Of a stretch of DNA of 23,491 nt, positions 7,729 to 15,581 are shown piece after piece. Positions within the stretch are counted from its first letter, which is position 1, and every line of letters begins with the position of its first letter. The translations under genes and the position numbers were made by a program. Origin of the DNA: CAZHFA01 sp964534945 (lineage in GTDB: Bacteria > Bdellovibrionota_C > UBA2361 > CAKMMH01); NCBI GenBank assembly GCA_964534945.1, contig CAZHSB010000026.1, forward strand, positions 1-23,491, given 5' to 3'. Below the pieces are notes generated by a model. The model did no database searches, was not told the origin of the DNA, and saw only the letters and a program-made list of their open reading frames with translations.

Positions 7729-7935
7729 AAATTCTCACTTATTATTAAAAAAAAGATTTTATTAATCTACAATTAAAGCCATCTTTATAACTTTTTAAGA
7801 TTAACAATCATCTTTATAATTCTAAAATTTTATCTATTATTTTGATGCCAACTTTTAAAATTTGATTCTTAATAAATTTCAATAATACACACGGCGTTTT
7901 ATTTTTTATTTTATTTTAAACATTTTTTGTTATTT

Positions 7936-7971
7936 CTTTGATTATTCAAAATATTATTTTTATAATCAAAG
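7936..7971. repeat. 10-bp perfect inverted repeat, operator-like
   Basis: CTTTGATTAT (7936-7945) and ATAATCAAAG (7962-7971) are exact reverse complements 16 bp apart, so their centres are 26 bp, about 2.5 helical turns, apart. There is no following T run that would make it a terminator. It lies between two divergent genes and could bind a dimeric regulator; this is inference. Confidence 0.4.
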
Positions 7972-8049
7972 TGTTATACAAGTTTTTGCTTTTGTATTTT
8001 TTTGCAAATAGAAATTTTAAAAAAATATTTTTATTGAGGTTTTGAGGTT

Positions 8050-8079
8050 TTTACATTCAATAAAAAAGCATTTTAAAAT
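8050..8079 (+). promoter_or_regulatory. Candidate sigma-70 promoter of the glycosyltransferase gene
   Basis: TTTACA (8050-8055) and TAAAAT (8074-8079) each match consensus at 5 of 6 positions, with an 18-bp spacer. A start near 8086 would place the GGAGG SD (8097-8101) about ten bases into the transcript. Sequence this AT-rich yields chance matches, so the position is the main support. Confidence 0.4.
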
Positions 8080-8107
8080 ATCTTTTTAAAATATTTGGAG
8101 GTTTGTC

Positions 8108-9274
8108 TTGAGAATCGCTTTAATGTCTTGGGAGAGTTTGCATTCGATTGGCGTTGGTGGTGTGGCAGTTCATGTAACAGAGTTAGCGGCAGCATTACAA
8201 AGGAGAGGTCACGAAGTTCATGTTTTTGTAAGGATTGGGAAAGGACAAAGCGGTTATGATTGCATTGATGGTGTTCACTACCATCGATGTTCAATAGAAT
8301 TAAATTCAGATTTCGTACAAGAAATGAATAATATGTGTAATAGTTTTGCTTGGAGATTTGGAGAAATCGAGAGCGGACTTGGCGCAAGTTTTGATATTAT
8401 TCATTGTCATGATTGGCTTACAGAAAAAGCTTTAGTTCAAATAAAAAATAATATGGGAAGAAAATCTATTTTCACTCTTCACTCCACAGAATTTGGAAGA
8501 TGTGGAAATAATTCTTATGATGGAACATCTTCGAAAATTAGTGCGATAGAGGCAGAAGGAGCATTTATCGCTGATAAAGTAATCACAGTTTCTGGGGTTT
8601 TGGCAGATGAAGTAAAAAGGCAATATAATGTGCCAGATTGGAAAATACGAGTTATTTATAATGGAATAAATGTTCATCGTTATGATGGCTTTATTGATCC
8701 AGCAGTTTGTAGAAGTACATATGGAATTGGACCATTTGATCCTATGGTGTTATTTGTCGGAAGATTAAGTATACAAAAAGGGCCAGATTTATTGTTAGAA
8801 TCCATACCATCTGTTTTATCTTACAGAGGTGATGCAAAGTTTGTGTTTGCAGGAAATGGTTATATGAAAGATCAGCTTGAAAAAAGAGCAAACGAACTTG
8901 GAGTCGCTCATGCTTGTAGATTTTTAGGCTCTATGAGTCCAGACGGAGATCTAATCAACCTTTTTAAAAGTACAGATTGTGTCGTTGTTCCAAGTAGAAA
9001 TGAACCTTTTGGAATTGTTGTCCTAGAGGGTTGGGCTGCAGGAAAACCTGTTGTTGCTACAGTAAATGGTGGTCCTAGAGAGTTTGTAACTCATAATAAA
9101 AATGGTTATTTAATTTATGATAATTCAGATTCCATTGCATGGGGGATAAAAGAAGTCTTTTCTAATTTCGATCACGCAAAATGGATGGGAGAACAAGGAC
9201 GAATTACCGCTGCATACGGATTTAGCTGGGACAAAATCGCAGAACAAACAGAGGGCGTTTATCAAGAAGGTTAA
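8108..9274 (+). CDS. GT-B glycosyltransferase of the glycogen synthase / GT4 type
   Basis: 388 aa. The start is TTG at 8108, fixed by GGAGG six bases upstream; the next in-frame ATG has no SD. It is a GT-B glycosyltransferase. The N-terminal Rossmann domain starts RIALMSWESL and contains G17-GVAVHV, the nucleotide-sugar loop typical of starch/glycogen synthase and GT4 enzymes. It also has HCHDWLTEKA and LHSTEFGR, then VITVSGVLADEV and IRVIYNGINVHRYD at the hinge. The C-terminal domain has FVGRLSIQKGPDLLLE and the E-x7-E motif E299-E307 in NEPFGIVVLEGWAAGKPVVA. At 388 aa it is shorter than the classical GlgA (about 480) and closer to archaeal-type or GT4 glycogen synthases. Acceptor and donor are unknown. 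It stands alone and converges on valS. Confidence 0.85.
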   Translation: MRIALMSWESLHSIGVGGVAVHVTELAAALQRRGHEVHVFVRIGKGQSGYDCIDGVHYHRCSIELNSDFVQEMNNMCNSFAWRFGEIESGLGASFDIIHCHDWLTEKALVQIKNNMGRKSIFTLHSTEFGRCGNNSYDGTSSKISAIEAEGAFIADKVITVSGVLADEVKRQYNVPDWKIRVIYNGINVHRYDGFIDPAVCRSTYGIGPFDPMVLFVGRLSIQKGPDLLLESIPSVLSYRGDAKFVFAGNGYMKDQLEKRANELGVAHACRFLGSMSPDGDLINLFKSTDCVVVPSRNEPFGIVVLEGWAAGKPVVATVNGGPREFVTHNKNGYLIYDNSDSIAWGIKEVFSNFDHAKWMGEQGRITAAYGFSWDKIAEQTEGVYQEG

Positions 9275-9302
9275 GAAAATAAAAAAATTTATTTTCTTAA
9301 CC
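9269..9302. terminator. Long hairpin between the convergent glycosyltransferase and valS genes
   Basis: A 15-bp perfect inverted repeat (9269-9283 with 9288-9302, beginning GGTTAAGAAAATAAA) has a 4-nt loop and overlaps the stop codon of the glycosyltransferase gene; valS ends at 9311. Neither strand has a good T run after it, so it may instead stabilise 3' ends. Its placement between two convergent genes suggests a transcript-end role. Confidence 0.5.
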
Positions 9303-9310
9303 CTTACATT

Positions 9311-11914
9311 CTAATCTTCCCTGCTTAATTCGACTTCACCGACAGATAGTGTTTCTGAGTTTATAAAATGAATCTTTTCTTCCTTATCAATTTTTGCAAC
9401 ATTAGCAATATCGCTAATAACATCTTTTAATTTTGATAATAAAGCATCATCTGTATATATATTTACACTTTCAATGTTTGTTTTTAAGCTTACTCCCTCT
9501 GATGTCTTAAATTTCCTTATTTCTGAATTTATAAATACAACTGATTCATATAATATCGTATCTTCTGATGAAATATCTTTAAAATCCTCTGCTTTTGGCC
9601 ATGATGATACATGAACGGAACTACAATTTGTAGCCCAAGATCTTGTTTGAAAAATCTCTTCTGAAACAAATGGACAAAAAGGAGCAAATAATTTTGCAAA
9701 TGTATCTATCGTAAGCATTAAAGAACTTTTCGCAGATATATCATTTAAATCATACGCCCTTGCTTTCACAACCTCTACGTAATTATCACAAAAATCCCAA
9801 AAAGTTTTTTCTATGGCTTCCAATGCATTTGAATAATTATTTTTCTCAAATGCTTTCATCGCCTCTTGTGCGGTAAAAGACAATTTTTTCATCCAAGATT
9901 TATCTAAAAGATTAGATATCTTTTTTTCATAATCATCTATCTTTTCTATATTAGTACTTTCTAAAATCATTGACACAAAACGAGCAGAATTAAAAAATTT
10001 ATTGAGCATTTTCCAACCTTGCTTCATGACCTGTTCTTCCAACAAACAATCAGTGCCAAATTTTGCTTTTGTAGCCCAATATCTAACAGCATCTGAAGAA
10101 TATTTTTCAATTAATCCTATAGGAGTTACAACGTTTCCTTTAGATTTACTCATCTTCTTTCTATCGGGATCAAGGATAAAACCACTAATTAAAATCTCTT
10201 TCCAAGGAATTGTTCCTTTATGAAATAAAGATCTTGTTATTGTGTAAAAAGCCCAAGTTCTAATAATGTCATGTGCTTGTGGTCTTACATCAAATGGAAT
10301 TGATAAATTTTCAAAATTAAAATTAGTTAATCTCTCCATTGCGATCTCTGGAGTTAACGATGATGTTGCCCAAGTGTCCATAACATCTTTATCACCGATG
10401 AATCCCCCACACTTTCCTCGCTGATCTTCTCTAAATCCTTGCGGAACGTCGATCATAGGATCTATTGGAAGCATTGACTCTTCTGGAATAATAATTTCTT
10501 TATAATTTACCTGTCCGTCGTCATTAATTTTATACCAAACAGGAAAAGGAACTCCAAAAAAACGTTGTCTACTAATACACCAGTCTTGGTTTAATCCTTG
10601 AACCCAATTGTCATATCTAGTTTTCATATAAGGTGGATACCATTTAACTTCATTTCCAGCCTTAAGTAACTCATCTTTGTGGCTAATGACATCAACAAAC
10701 CATTGCCTTGAAGTTACGAACTCAATTGGCAACTCCCCCTTTTCATAAAACTTTACAACATGAGATATTTTTCTTGGTTCATTTACCAATACTTTTTCAT
10801 CAACTAATAATTGGACTATTTCTTTCCTAGCTCTTTTTATTGGCAATCCAACTAGTTTATTATAATTATCTTGCGCTTTTGATGGATTCTTGGAATCAAA
10901 TGGAAATTCTCCATATTTTACATTTAAAAATTTACCATCTAATCCTATAACTTGTTTTATTGGAGATGTAGAATTTTTCCACCACTCAACATCGGCACTA
11001 TCTCCAAATGTGCATACCATCATGATTCCTGTTCCTTTTTCAGAATCTGCATGTTCAGAAGAAATGATAGGAACTGAAATATCAAACAAAGGAACTACGG
11101 CATTTTTGCCTTTTAAATAATTATATCGTTTATCATTTGGATTATACACAATTGCTATACAAGCAGGTAACAATTCTGGCCTTGTCGTTGATATAATAAA
11201 TTTTGAATCTTCTCCATCAACCTTAAATTCTATATCATGAAAATACCCCTCTTCTTCCCTGTCTTCTATTTCTGCCAATGATATCGCTGAGCGAAATGTT
11301 GAGTCCCACATTATTGGAGATTCAAAAGCTTTAACATATCCATTTTTAAATAAATCTAAAAAATATTTTTGCGAAGTCCTTATCGTATCTTTACTAATTG
11401 TTTCATATTTTAAATCCCAATCATAAGAATAACCAATCTTTCTAAAAAGATCTTCAAAAATTTTTTCATCTTCTAACGCTAATTTTCTACAAGCTTCAAT
11501 AAAATTTTGTCTAGAAACTTCGCAAAATGGATTTTTATTTTTTTCAATATGAACGGGTTCAAAATCTGGATCATAAGGAAGATTAGAATTACAAGTAATA
11601 TTATAATAATTTTGAACTCTTTTTTCCGTTGGCAAACCATTGTCGTCCCAACCGATAGGAAAGAAAATATTTTTACCAGACATTCTTTTATATCGAACAA
11701 TTGAATCCATTTGGGTATAGCTAAAAATATGCCCTATATGTAAAGATCCAGATATCGTAGGTGGTGGGGTATCGACAATATAAGTATTATCTCTAGAAAC
11801 ACTCGGATCATATTTATACACTTCCGAATTTTTCCAAAAATCTATACACCTTTCTTCTATTTTTTCGAAAAAATACTTCTCGTCTAATTTTCTTTCAGCT
11901 TTATATTCCATCAA
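9311..11914 (-). CDS. valS: Valyl-tRNA synthetase
   Basis: 867 aa, class Ia synthetase that charges tRNA-Val with valine and edits mischarged threonine. The HIGH motif is H59-I-G-H62 in SGSLHIGHIF, and KMSKS is at 587-591 in RKKMSKSKGNVVTP. The editing domain lies between them (ISTTRPELLPACIAIVYNP, with GTGIMMVCTFGDSADVEWW). The anticodon-binding helical domain follows after about 690. The segment DDNGLPTEKRVQNYYNITC and the lack of the C-terminal coiled-coil arm found in the common bacterial ValRS point to the short type seen in archaea and some bacteria such as actinobacteria, as I recall it. The ATG at 11914 has GGGGAG five bases upstream. I see no T-box or other leader. It is monocistronic and convergent with the glycosyltransferase. 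Confidence 0.97.
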   Translation of the reverse strand: MMEYKAERKLDEKYFFEKIEERCIDFWKNSEVYKYDPSVSRDNTYIVDTPPPTISGSLHIGHIFSYTQMDSIVRYKRMSGKNIFFPIGWDDNGLPTEKRVQNYYNITCNSNLPYDPDFEPVHIEKNKNPFCEVSRQNFIEACRKLALEDEKIFEDLFRKIGYSYDWDLKYETISKDTIRTSQKYFLDLFKNGYVKAFESPIMWDSTFRSAISLAEIEDREEEGYFHDIEFKVDGEDSKFIISTTRPELLPACIAIVYNPNDKRYNYLKGKNAVVPLFDISVPIISSEHADSEKGTGIMMVCTFGDSADVEWWKNSTSPIKQVIGLDGKFLNVKYGEFPFDSKNPSKAQDNYNKLVGLPIKRARKEIVQLLVDEKVLVNEPRKISHVVKFYEKGELPIEFVTSRQWFVDVISHKDELLKAGNEVKWYPPYMKTRYDNWVQGLNQDWCISRQRFFGVPFPVWYKINDDGQVNYKEIIIPEESMLPIDPMIDVPQGFREDQRGKCGGFIGDKDVMDTWATSSLTPEIAMERLTNFNFENLSIPFDVRPQAHDIIRTWAFYTITRSLFHKGTIPWKEILISGFILDPDRKKMSKSKGNVVTPIGLIEKYSSDAVRYWATKAKFGTDCLLEEQVMKQGWKMLNKFFNSARFVSMILESTNIEKIDDYEKKISNLLDKSWMKKLSFTAQEAMKAFEKNNYSNALEAIEKTFWDFCDNYVEVVKARAYDLNDISAKSSLMLTIDTFAKLFAPFCPFVSEEIFQTRSWATNCSSVHVSSWPKAEDFKDISSEDTILYESVVFINSEIRKFKTSEGVSLKTNIESVNIYTDDALLSKLKDVISDIANVAKIDKEEKIHFINSETLSVGEVELSRED

Positions 11915-12212
11915 AACTCCCCATCTAAAGACTTATAAAAATCTCTTATAAATTAGTATCACAATAACCCTATAAAAAATAAACAAACTTTTTATTTTAT
12001 AATATAAAATACATTCTCTTAATTCATTAATAGGAGTACCAAATACAAACATTTTTCCTAAATATTTAAAGATTTTAGAGTATCATAAAAATACTTTATA
12101 AAATAAGTTAGTTATAAAAAAGCTTATAAAGTTTTTCTTTATGTACGATACATATTATGGAATTTTTTTTCAAGGAAAATTTCAAAAAATAGCGCTTAAA
12201 AAAGGACTTTTT
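11915..12212. other. 298-bp divergent intergenic region (valS / YjfB-like)
   Basis: Very AT-rich, with several near-repeats of TTATAAA (for example in 12096-12130) and no supportable gene. It contains the valS SD (GGGGAG on the minus strand) and a possible flagellar-type promoter for the YjfB-like gene at 12127-12151. No T-box elements were found in the valS leader. Confidence 0.6.
12127..12151 (+). promoter_or_regulatory. Imperfect sigma-28-like promoter upstream of the YjfB-like gene
   Basis: TAAAGTTT (12127-12134) equals the enterobacterial sigma-28 -35 consensus, and TACGATAC (12144-12151) matches GCCGATAA at 5 of 8 positions. The spacing is two bases shorter than usual (9 instead of 11 between the octamers), which counts against it. 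A start near 12158 would give a leader of about 55 nt. It is worth noting only because the downstream gene looks motility-related. Confidence 0.2.
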
Positions 12213-12389
12213 ATGGAAATATCAGGAACAGGCGTAACATTAAGCGACGTTTCTACAAACGTAGGAAATGTTACAACCGCCACACAAGTAAAAGTTTTAA
12301 AAGGTGCAAACGAGCAACTAGAAGCCGTTGTTGGCACTTTACTTCAAGGCATAACAGATATTGGACGAAACTTAGATGTTGTAGCATAA
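12213..12389 (+). CDS. YjfB-like putative motility protein
   Basis: 58 aa from the ATG at 12213. That start has AAGGA six bases upstream, whereas a longer reading from 12141 has no SD and adds an unconserved, aromatic-rich segment. The protein reads MEISGTGVTLSDVSTNVGNV, then a helix with VKVLKGANEQLEAVVGTLLQGI, and ends DIGRNLDVVA. This is the layout of the small YjfB family (putative motility protein): an N-terminal M-[DE]-I, a Gln/Ala-rich helix with VxVLKxxxxxxxxxxxxLL, and a terminal LGxNIDxxA. The biochemical role of YjfB is unknown; the link to motility comes from its distribution with flagellar genes. Together with flgM it supports a flagellated host. Confidence 0.65.
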   Translation: MEISGTGVTLSDVSTNVGNVTTATQVKVLKGANEQLEAVVGTLLQGITDIGRNLDVVA

Positions 12390-12441
12390 AAGATTATATA
12401 AAATTTTTGGATTAGCTTATTGTTTGTTATTTATTCAAAAT

Positions 12442-13245
12442 CTATTTTTTATCTTCTTTTTCTAAATTTTCCTTGGCTTCTAAAAACCTTTCATATTCCT
12501 CTGTAACAAACTCCATCGCTTCTTGCGGAGTGTCAACTATATGAATAAAATCAAAATCCTTATCGCTAATTAATCCTCTTAAATTAGGTTCTGCATGCAT
12601 CCAATCTATAAGACCTTGCCAAAATTTTTTATCAAGCAAAATTATTGGACGTTTTTCTATATGCCTAACTTGAACTAATTGCCAACTAAAAAACAATTCT
12701 AATAAAGTTCCAATTCCCCCTGGGGTACAAATAACAACATTAGAAAGTCTCATAAAATCATCTAATCTATAAGAAAAACGATAATGGAATCTCCTAACAT
12801 CAAGGTGATTATTCGGTGCAGGCTCAAAATCAAGTTGTATAGGAAGCCCAAAAGAAAGGCTTCTTGTCTTGCCTTCTTCTTGCCCTAACTCAGCCCCTTT
12901 ATTTCCTGCTTCCATAAGTCCTGGGCCACCGCCTGTTAATACATCAATTCCTTTTTGCGCTAATAATCTTGCAAGCTCAAAAACATTCTCATAAATAGGA
13001 TTTCCCTCTTTAACTCTAGCACTTCCAAAAATACAAGCACGAAAAAAACGCCCCCTATCCATTTCGGCCATTTTTTTCTCAATAATCATAGCGCGCTGAT
13101 TTAAAAATCTTAACCTTTCATCAAGGTGCTTTTTTATATTTTCATTTGTAATTTCTTCATTTGTTAATTTTGGTTTTCTAAATTTTCTATATGCACTTGA
13201 AGGATTTCTTTCCGCTACTTTAATATTTTCTTTTTCATCAACCAT
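12442..13245 (-). CDS. LOG family (TIGR00730-type) Rossmann-fold protein
   Basis: 267 aa. The LOG family includes cytokinin riboside 5'-monophosphate phosphoribohydrolases, which release free bases from nucleoside monophosphates, and related nucleosidases such as PpnN. The signature elements are CIFGSARVKEGNP (71-83), the GGGPGLMEAGNKGA block (105-118) and PGGIGTLLELFFSWQLVQ (175-192), which contains the family's PGGxGTxxE. An N-terminal extension of about 60 lysine/glutamate-rich residues is predicted to be coiled coil and is longer than in minimal LOG proteins. This fits the group II/long bacterial variants. The ATG at 13245 has GGAG upstream. It is divergent from rnhB with 86 bp between, and convergent with the YjfB-like gene. 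The exact substrate cannot be read from sequence. Confidence 0.88.
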   Translation of the reverse strand: MVDEKENIKVAERNPSSAYRKFRKPKLTNEEITNENIKKHLDERLRFLNQRAMIIEKKMAEMDRGRFFRACIFGSARVKEGNPIYENVFELARLLAQKGIDVLTGGGPGLMEAGNKGAELGQEEGKTRSLSFGLPIQLDFEPAPNNHLDVRRFHYRFSYRLDDFMRLSNVVICTPGGIGTLLELFFSWQLVQVRHIEKRPIILLDKKFWQGLIDWMHAEPNLRGLISDKDFDFIHIVDTPQEAMEFVTEEYERFLEAKENLEKEDKK

Positions 13246-13331
13246 TTTTTATAACTCCAACATATTGATATACTATAATAAACCTTTAAACTATCTTTTA
13301 ATATATCGGAAAATTTTTAAAAAGTATTTAT

Positions 13332-14003
13332 ATGAAAAATGAAAAAATTATCGCGGGAATTGATGAAGTTGGAAGAGGCCCTCTTGCAGGCCCCGTAGTA
13401 ATTGGTGCTGTAATTCTAGGAGATTATAAAAATGACGATATAACTGATTCTAAGAAACTTTCTTCAAAAAAACGCGAATTATTATCAGAAGAAATAAAAA
13501 ACAATGTTTCATCTTGGATAATTGTTAGTATCGGTCCTGATATTATTTTAGAAAAAAACATTTTGGGTGCCACTTTGTACGGAATGAAAATAGCTAGCGA
13601 AAAAATTAATGCTGATAAATTTTTAATTGATGGTAACCAAAAAATTGATACGCAAAAAGAACAAGAAACTATTGTAAAAGGAGATCTTCTAAAAAAAGAA
13701 ATTTCAGCTGCATCAATTATCGCAAAGGTGTGGCGAGATAAATATATGGAGAATTTAGGAATAAAATATCCAGAATATGGATTTGAAAAGCATGCAGGGT
13801 ACCCAACAAAAGCACATAAAGAGGCAATTGAAAAATTTGGCCCAACGCCATTTCATAGACAAGATTTTAATGGCGTTACTAAATTTTTATATCTTCAACC
13901 ATTTTTTAAAAACTACAAAGAAAATATTAAAAAACATCAAGAAAAAACACTCTCTCATGACTTTGGGATATATTGGGAAATGGGGGGAAATAAAAGCTTG
14001 TAA
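13332..14003 (+). CDS. rnhB: Ribonuclease HII
   Basis: 223 aa. RNase HII cleaves RNA in RNA-DNA hybrids and single ribonucleotides embedded in DNA, with two metal ions. The acidic residues are all present: D11-E12 in IAGIDEVGRGPLAGPV, D100 in FLIDGN, and D136 in AKVWRDKYM. The tail motif YGFEKHAGYPTKAHKEAI and GPTPFHRQDF are also typical. The protein is normal in length with a lysine-rich C-terminus. No SD is visible before the ATG at 13332. The 3' end overlaps the start of yraN by 47 bp in another frame, so yraN is probably translated by coupling; rnhB-yraN neighbours are common in bacteria. Confidence 0.95.
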   Translation: MKNEKIIAGIDEVGRGPLAGPVVIGAVILGDYKNDDITDSKKLSSKKRELLSEEIKNNVSSWIIVSIGPDIILEKNILGATLYGMKIASEKINADKFLIDGNQKIDTQKEQETIVKGDLLKKEISAASIIAKVWRDKYMENLGIKYPEYGFEKHAGYPTKAHKEAIEKFGPTPFHRQDFNGVTKFLYLQPFFKNYKENIKKHQEKTLSHDFGIYWEMGGNKSL

Positions 14004-14346
14004 ATTTTTACAAAAAAACAAACTTTTTATAGAACAAAAAAATGTCAAAAGTAAACATTCAGAATTAGATATAATTTGCTTTTCAAAAAGACAATTAATT
14101 TTTGTTGAAGTAAAAACTAGATCCATGGCACATGCCATGAATTTTCCAATTTTTGAAAGTATTTCTGATAAGAAAATTCAACATATTCAAAGAGGAATAA
14201 AAAATTATATAAATAATAATTTTGCAATAATCAAACGAAGAAGAATTCAAGAAATCAGAATAGATTTTATTTTCATTCACTATAAAAAAGGACTTTGGGG
14301 AAATTTGAAAATATCAGAAATTATTTGGAAAAAAACTAAACTTTAA
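13957..14346 (+). CDS. yraN: YraN / UPF0102 family endonuclease-like protein
   Basis: 129 aa from the ATG at 13957, the expected length for UPF0102. A reading open from 13777 would add 60 residues lying wholly inside rnhB and is not believable. The family's restriction-endonuclease-like (PD-(D/E)XK) core is visible. GKWGEIKACKFLQKNKLFI is the conserved G-x-x-G-E-x-x-A helix, and SELDIICFSKRQLIFVEVKTRS carries the acidic residue and the E-V-K triad. ISDKKIQHIQRGIKNYI and IRIDFIFI follow. The biological role of YraN is not settled; a DNA repair or Holliday-junction-related role has been proposed. It overlaps rnhB by 47 bp and is probably coupled to it. Confidence 0.85.
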   Translation: MTLGYIGKWGEIKACKFLQKNKLFIEQKNVKSKHSELDIICFSKRQLIFVEVKTRSMAHAMNFPIFESISDKKIQHIQRGIKNYINNNFAIIKRRRIQEIRIDFIFIHYKKGLWGNLKISEIIWKKTKL

Positions 14347-14406
14347 ATATTAAAAATTTATTGGAAATTTGGGGATAAAAAAAACCTTATAAAAAACCAA
14401 AATGTC

Positions 14407-14444
14407 GCTATCGCTTTTAAAATAATAATTTAAAAAGCGATAGC
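14407..14444. terminator. Hairpin between convergent yraN and the 187-aa gene
   Basis: GCTATCGCTTTT (14407-14418) pairs perfectly with AAAAGCGATAGC (14433-14444) around a 14-nt loop that can pair further. T-rich stretches lie on the minus-strand side about ten bases beyond the stem, so it would best serve the 187-aa gene. Placement between two convergent genes supports a transcript-end role. Confidence 0.5.
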
Positions 14445-14475
14445 TTGCAATGAACTATGCTATTAGCAAGTTTCA

Positions 14476-15039
14476 TTAATCATTACATGCCCAAGCAGTA
14501 GCATAAGCGATTTTCTTATCCTCCTGCTTGTCAAGTGAGATAAGACAATCTTCAATGGAGATTGTGAAAACAATCTCCAAGTTGGCATAATATTCATCGA
14601 AAGATTCCTCAAGAGGAATCCTCAAGGCCTCTGCGCGTAAAAAACTCATCTCTTTCAAGATTAAGTCTCTCTTAAGCCCCTCGTGCCCAGCGGTAAACGA
14701 TGCATCTTTATAAAGAAGCATTAGTACTTGTAACGTTAAACTTGCCAGCACTCGCTTAATTGAAGACTCAAAATGCAACTTTAAATCTGCTTCACGAAAA
14801 GTCCTGATAACTTTTAAAGCCACTTCTTCGAATGGCCCTTCGTGATGCTCTTTCTCAACTACAGAAAGGGCATAAGATCGGTCAATTGCAGCAATGACAC
14901 CGCAAAAATGCTCTTTCATTTTTTCCGCATAAGGGGCAATTGCCTCTTTTATCTTTTGTTCCTGATTCCTCAAAAACAAAAGATATTCCCTTGAACACGC
15001 ATCCAAAGGAAATCGATCTAAAAAACTTTTTTTCCTCAT
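14476..15039 (-). CDS. Uncharacterised helical 187-aa protein
   Basis: 187 aa, predicted almost entirely alpha-helical, with no signal peptide. It opens with MRKKSFLDRFPLDACSREYL and has amphipathic helices such as NQEQKIKEAIAPYAEKMKEH, FEEVALKVIRTFREADL and LASLTLQVLMLLYKDA. It ends in YATAWACND. I do not recognise a family. The gene is compositionally different from its neighbours: 14581-14700 contains 54 G/C in 120 bases (45%), against roughly 30% in rnhB next door. That could mean recent transfer or different codon pressure. The SD AAAGGA lies before the ATG at 15039. It is flanked by the yraN-side hairpin and by the pilin terminator, so it forms a unit of its own. Confidence 0.6.
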   Translation of the reverse strand: MRKKSFLDRFPLDACSREYLLFLRNQEQKIKEAIAPYAEKMKEHFCGVIAAIDRSYALSVVEKEHHEGPFEEVALKVIRTFREADLKLHFESSIKRVLASLTLQVLMLLYKDASFTAGHEGLKRDLILKEMSFLRAEALRIPLEESFDEYYANLEIVFTISIEDCLISLDKQEDKKIAYATAWACND

Positions 15040-15122
15040 GAAAAAAAATCCTTTCTAAAAAACTTTTTTTTCTACCCAAATCCCCAATCTTCTTAGATTA
15101 CTAAAAAATAGGTATAAAAGTC

Positions 15123-15160
15123 AAAAAAAAAGCCGAAATATTAAAAAATATTTCGGCTTT
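15123..15160 (-). terminator. Intrinsic terminator of the pilin gene
   Basis: A 14-bp perfect stem (15129-15142 with 15147-15160, core GCCGAAATATT) has a 4-nt loop and is followed on the minus strand by eight T residues (15123-15130). It lies 41 bp after the pilin stop. It is a textbook rho-independent terminator and the strongest in the window. Confidence 0.92.
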
Positions 15161-15200
15161 ACTTGCCATTTTAGATGGCAAACGCTTTATGCTTATAGCA

Positions 15201-15581
15201 TTATGATGCTGAGCAACCTGTCAAACCACCATTTTGACTATCCCAGTTACAAGTAACTCCTGTTCCTTTTGCATGAGTAGCTGTTCCTGTAAAGCTTGAT
15301 CCATCATCAGAGATTTGGATATTTAGTGTTACACCAGAAGACAATGCTGAAATTCCTGGTAACATTCCTGGGCATGTATCTTGAGTACAAGCTACATAAG
15401 CTTCATTATCAACGAAATATGCTTCTTCTGCAGTTGCAACATTTCTTAAATCACTTTTTGCTCGAGCATCAAAGCCTCTAGCACGATATTCTGCAAATTG
15501 AGGAATTGCAATTGCGGCCAAAATACCTATGATTGCTACAACAACCAATAACTCAATAAGAGTAAAACCTTTTTCTTTCAT
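15201..15581 (-). CDS. pilA: Type IV pilin (prepilin, PilA-like)
   Basis: 126 aa. The N-terminal sequence is MKEKG followed by FTLIELLVVVAIIGILAAIA, the class III signal. A 5-residue leader ends in Gly, is cut by prepilin peptidase, and Phe1 becomes N-methylated; Glu5 of the mature chain (residue 10) is present. The hydrophobic helix runs to about residue 30 and is followed by the amphipathic AEYRARGFDARAKSDLRNVATAEEAYFVDNEAY, typical of short pilins. C65/C70 and C111/C123 could form two disulfides, one of them the D-region loop. SD AGGAG lies eight bases before the ATG at 15581. The coding sequence is richer in G+C than average, and a strong terminator follows, as expected of an abundant protein. 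It is a single monocistronic gene; no pilus assembly gene is near, so major versus minor pilin is undecided. Confidence 0.9.
   Translation of the reverse strand: MKEKGFTLIELLVVVAIIGILAAIAIPQFAEYRARGFDARAKSDLRNVATAEEAYFVDNEAYVACTQDTCPGMLPGISALSSGVTLNIQISDDGSSFTGTATHAKGTGVTCNWDSQNGGLTGCSAS

Larger units (their letters stand above)
7729..8107. other. 379-bp AT-rich divergent intergenic region
   Basis: This holds no gene that I can support. It contains an 11-bp direct repeat CATCTTTATAA (7780-7790 and 7809-7819), the inverted repeat at 7936-7971, and, near its right end, the promoter and SD of the glycosyltransferase gene. It must also hold the promoter of the 390-aa gene on the minus strand, which I could not place. 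Confidence 0.7.

Noticed and set aside
8073..8387. 104-aa open frame antisense to the glycosyltransferase
   Set aside because: It overlaps the conserved N-terminal domain on the other strand and crosses its promoter.
11915..12000. T-box leader upstream of valS
   Set aside because: No antiterminator-type conserved segment or terminator hairpin is visible, and the leader is short and AT-rich.
12141..12212. Longer N-terminus for the YjfB-like protein from ATG 12141
   Set aside because: There is no SD there, whereas ATG 12213 has AAGGA at a 6-nt spacing and starts like the family.
14882..15079. 65-aa Cys-containing frame near the 187-aa gene
   Set aside because: It overlaps the 187-aa gene in another frame and has no SD of its own; CxxC alone is not enough.
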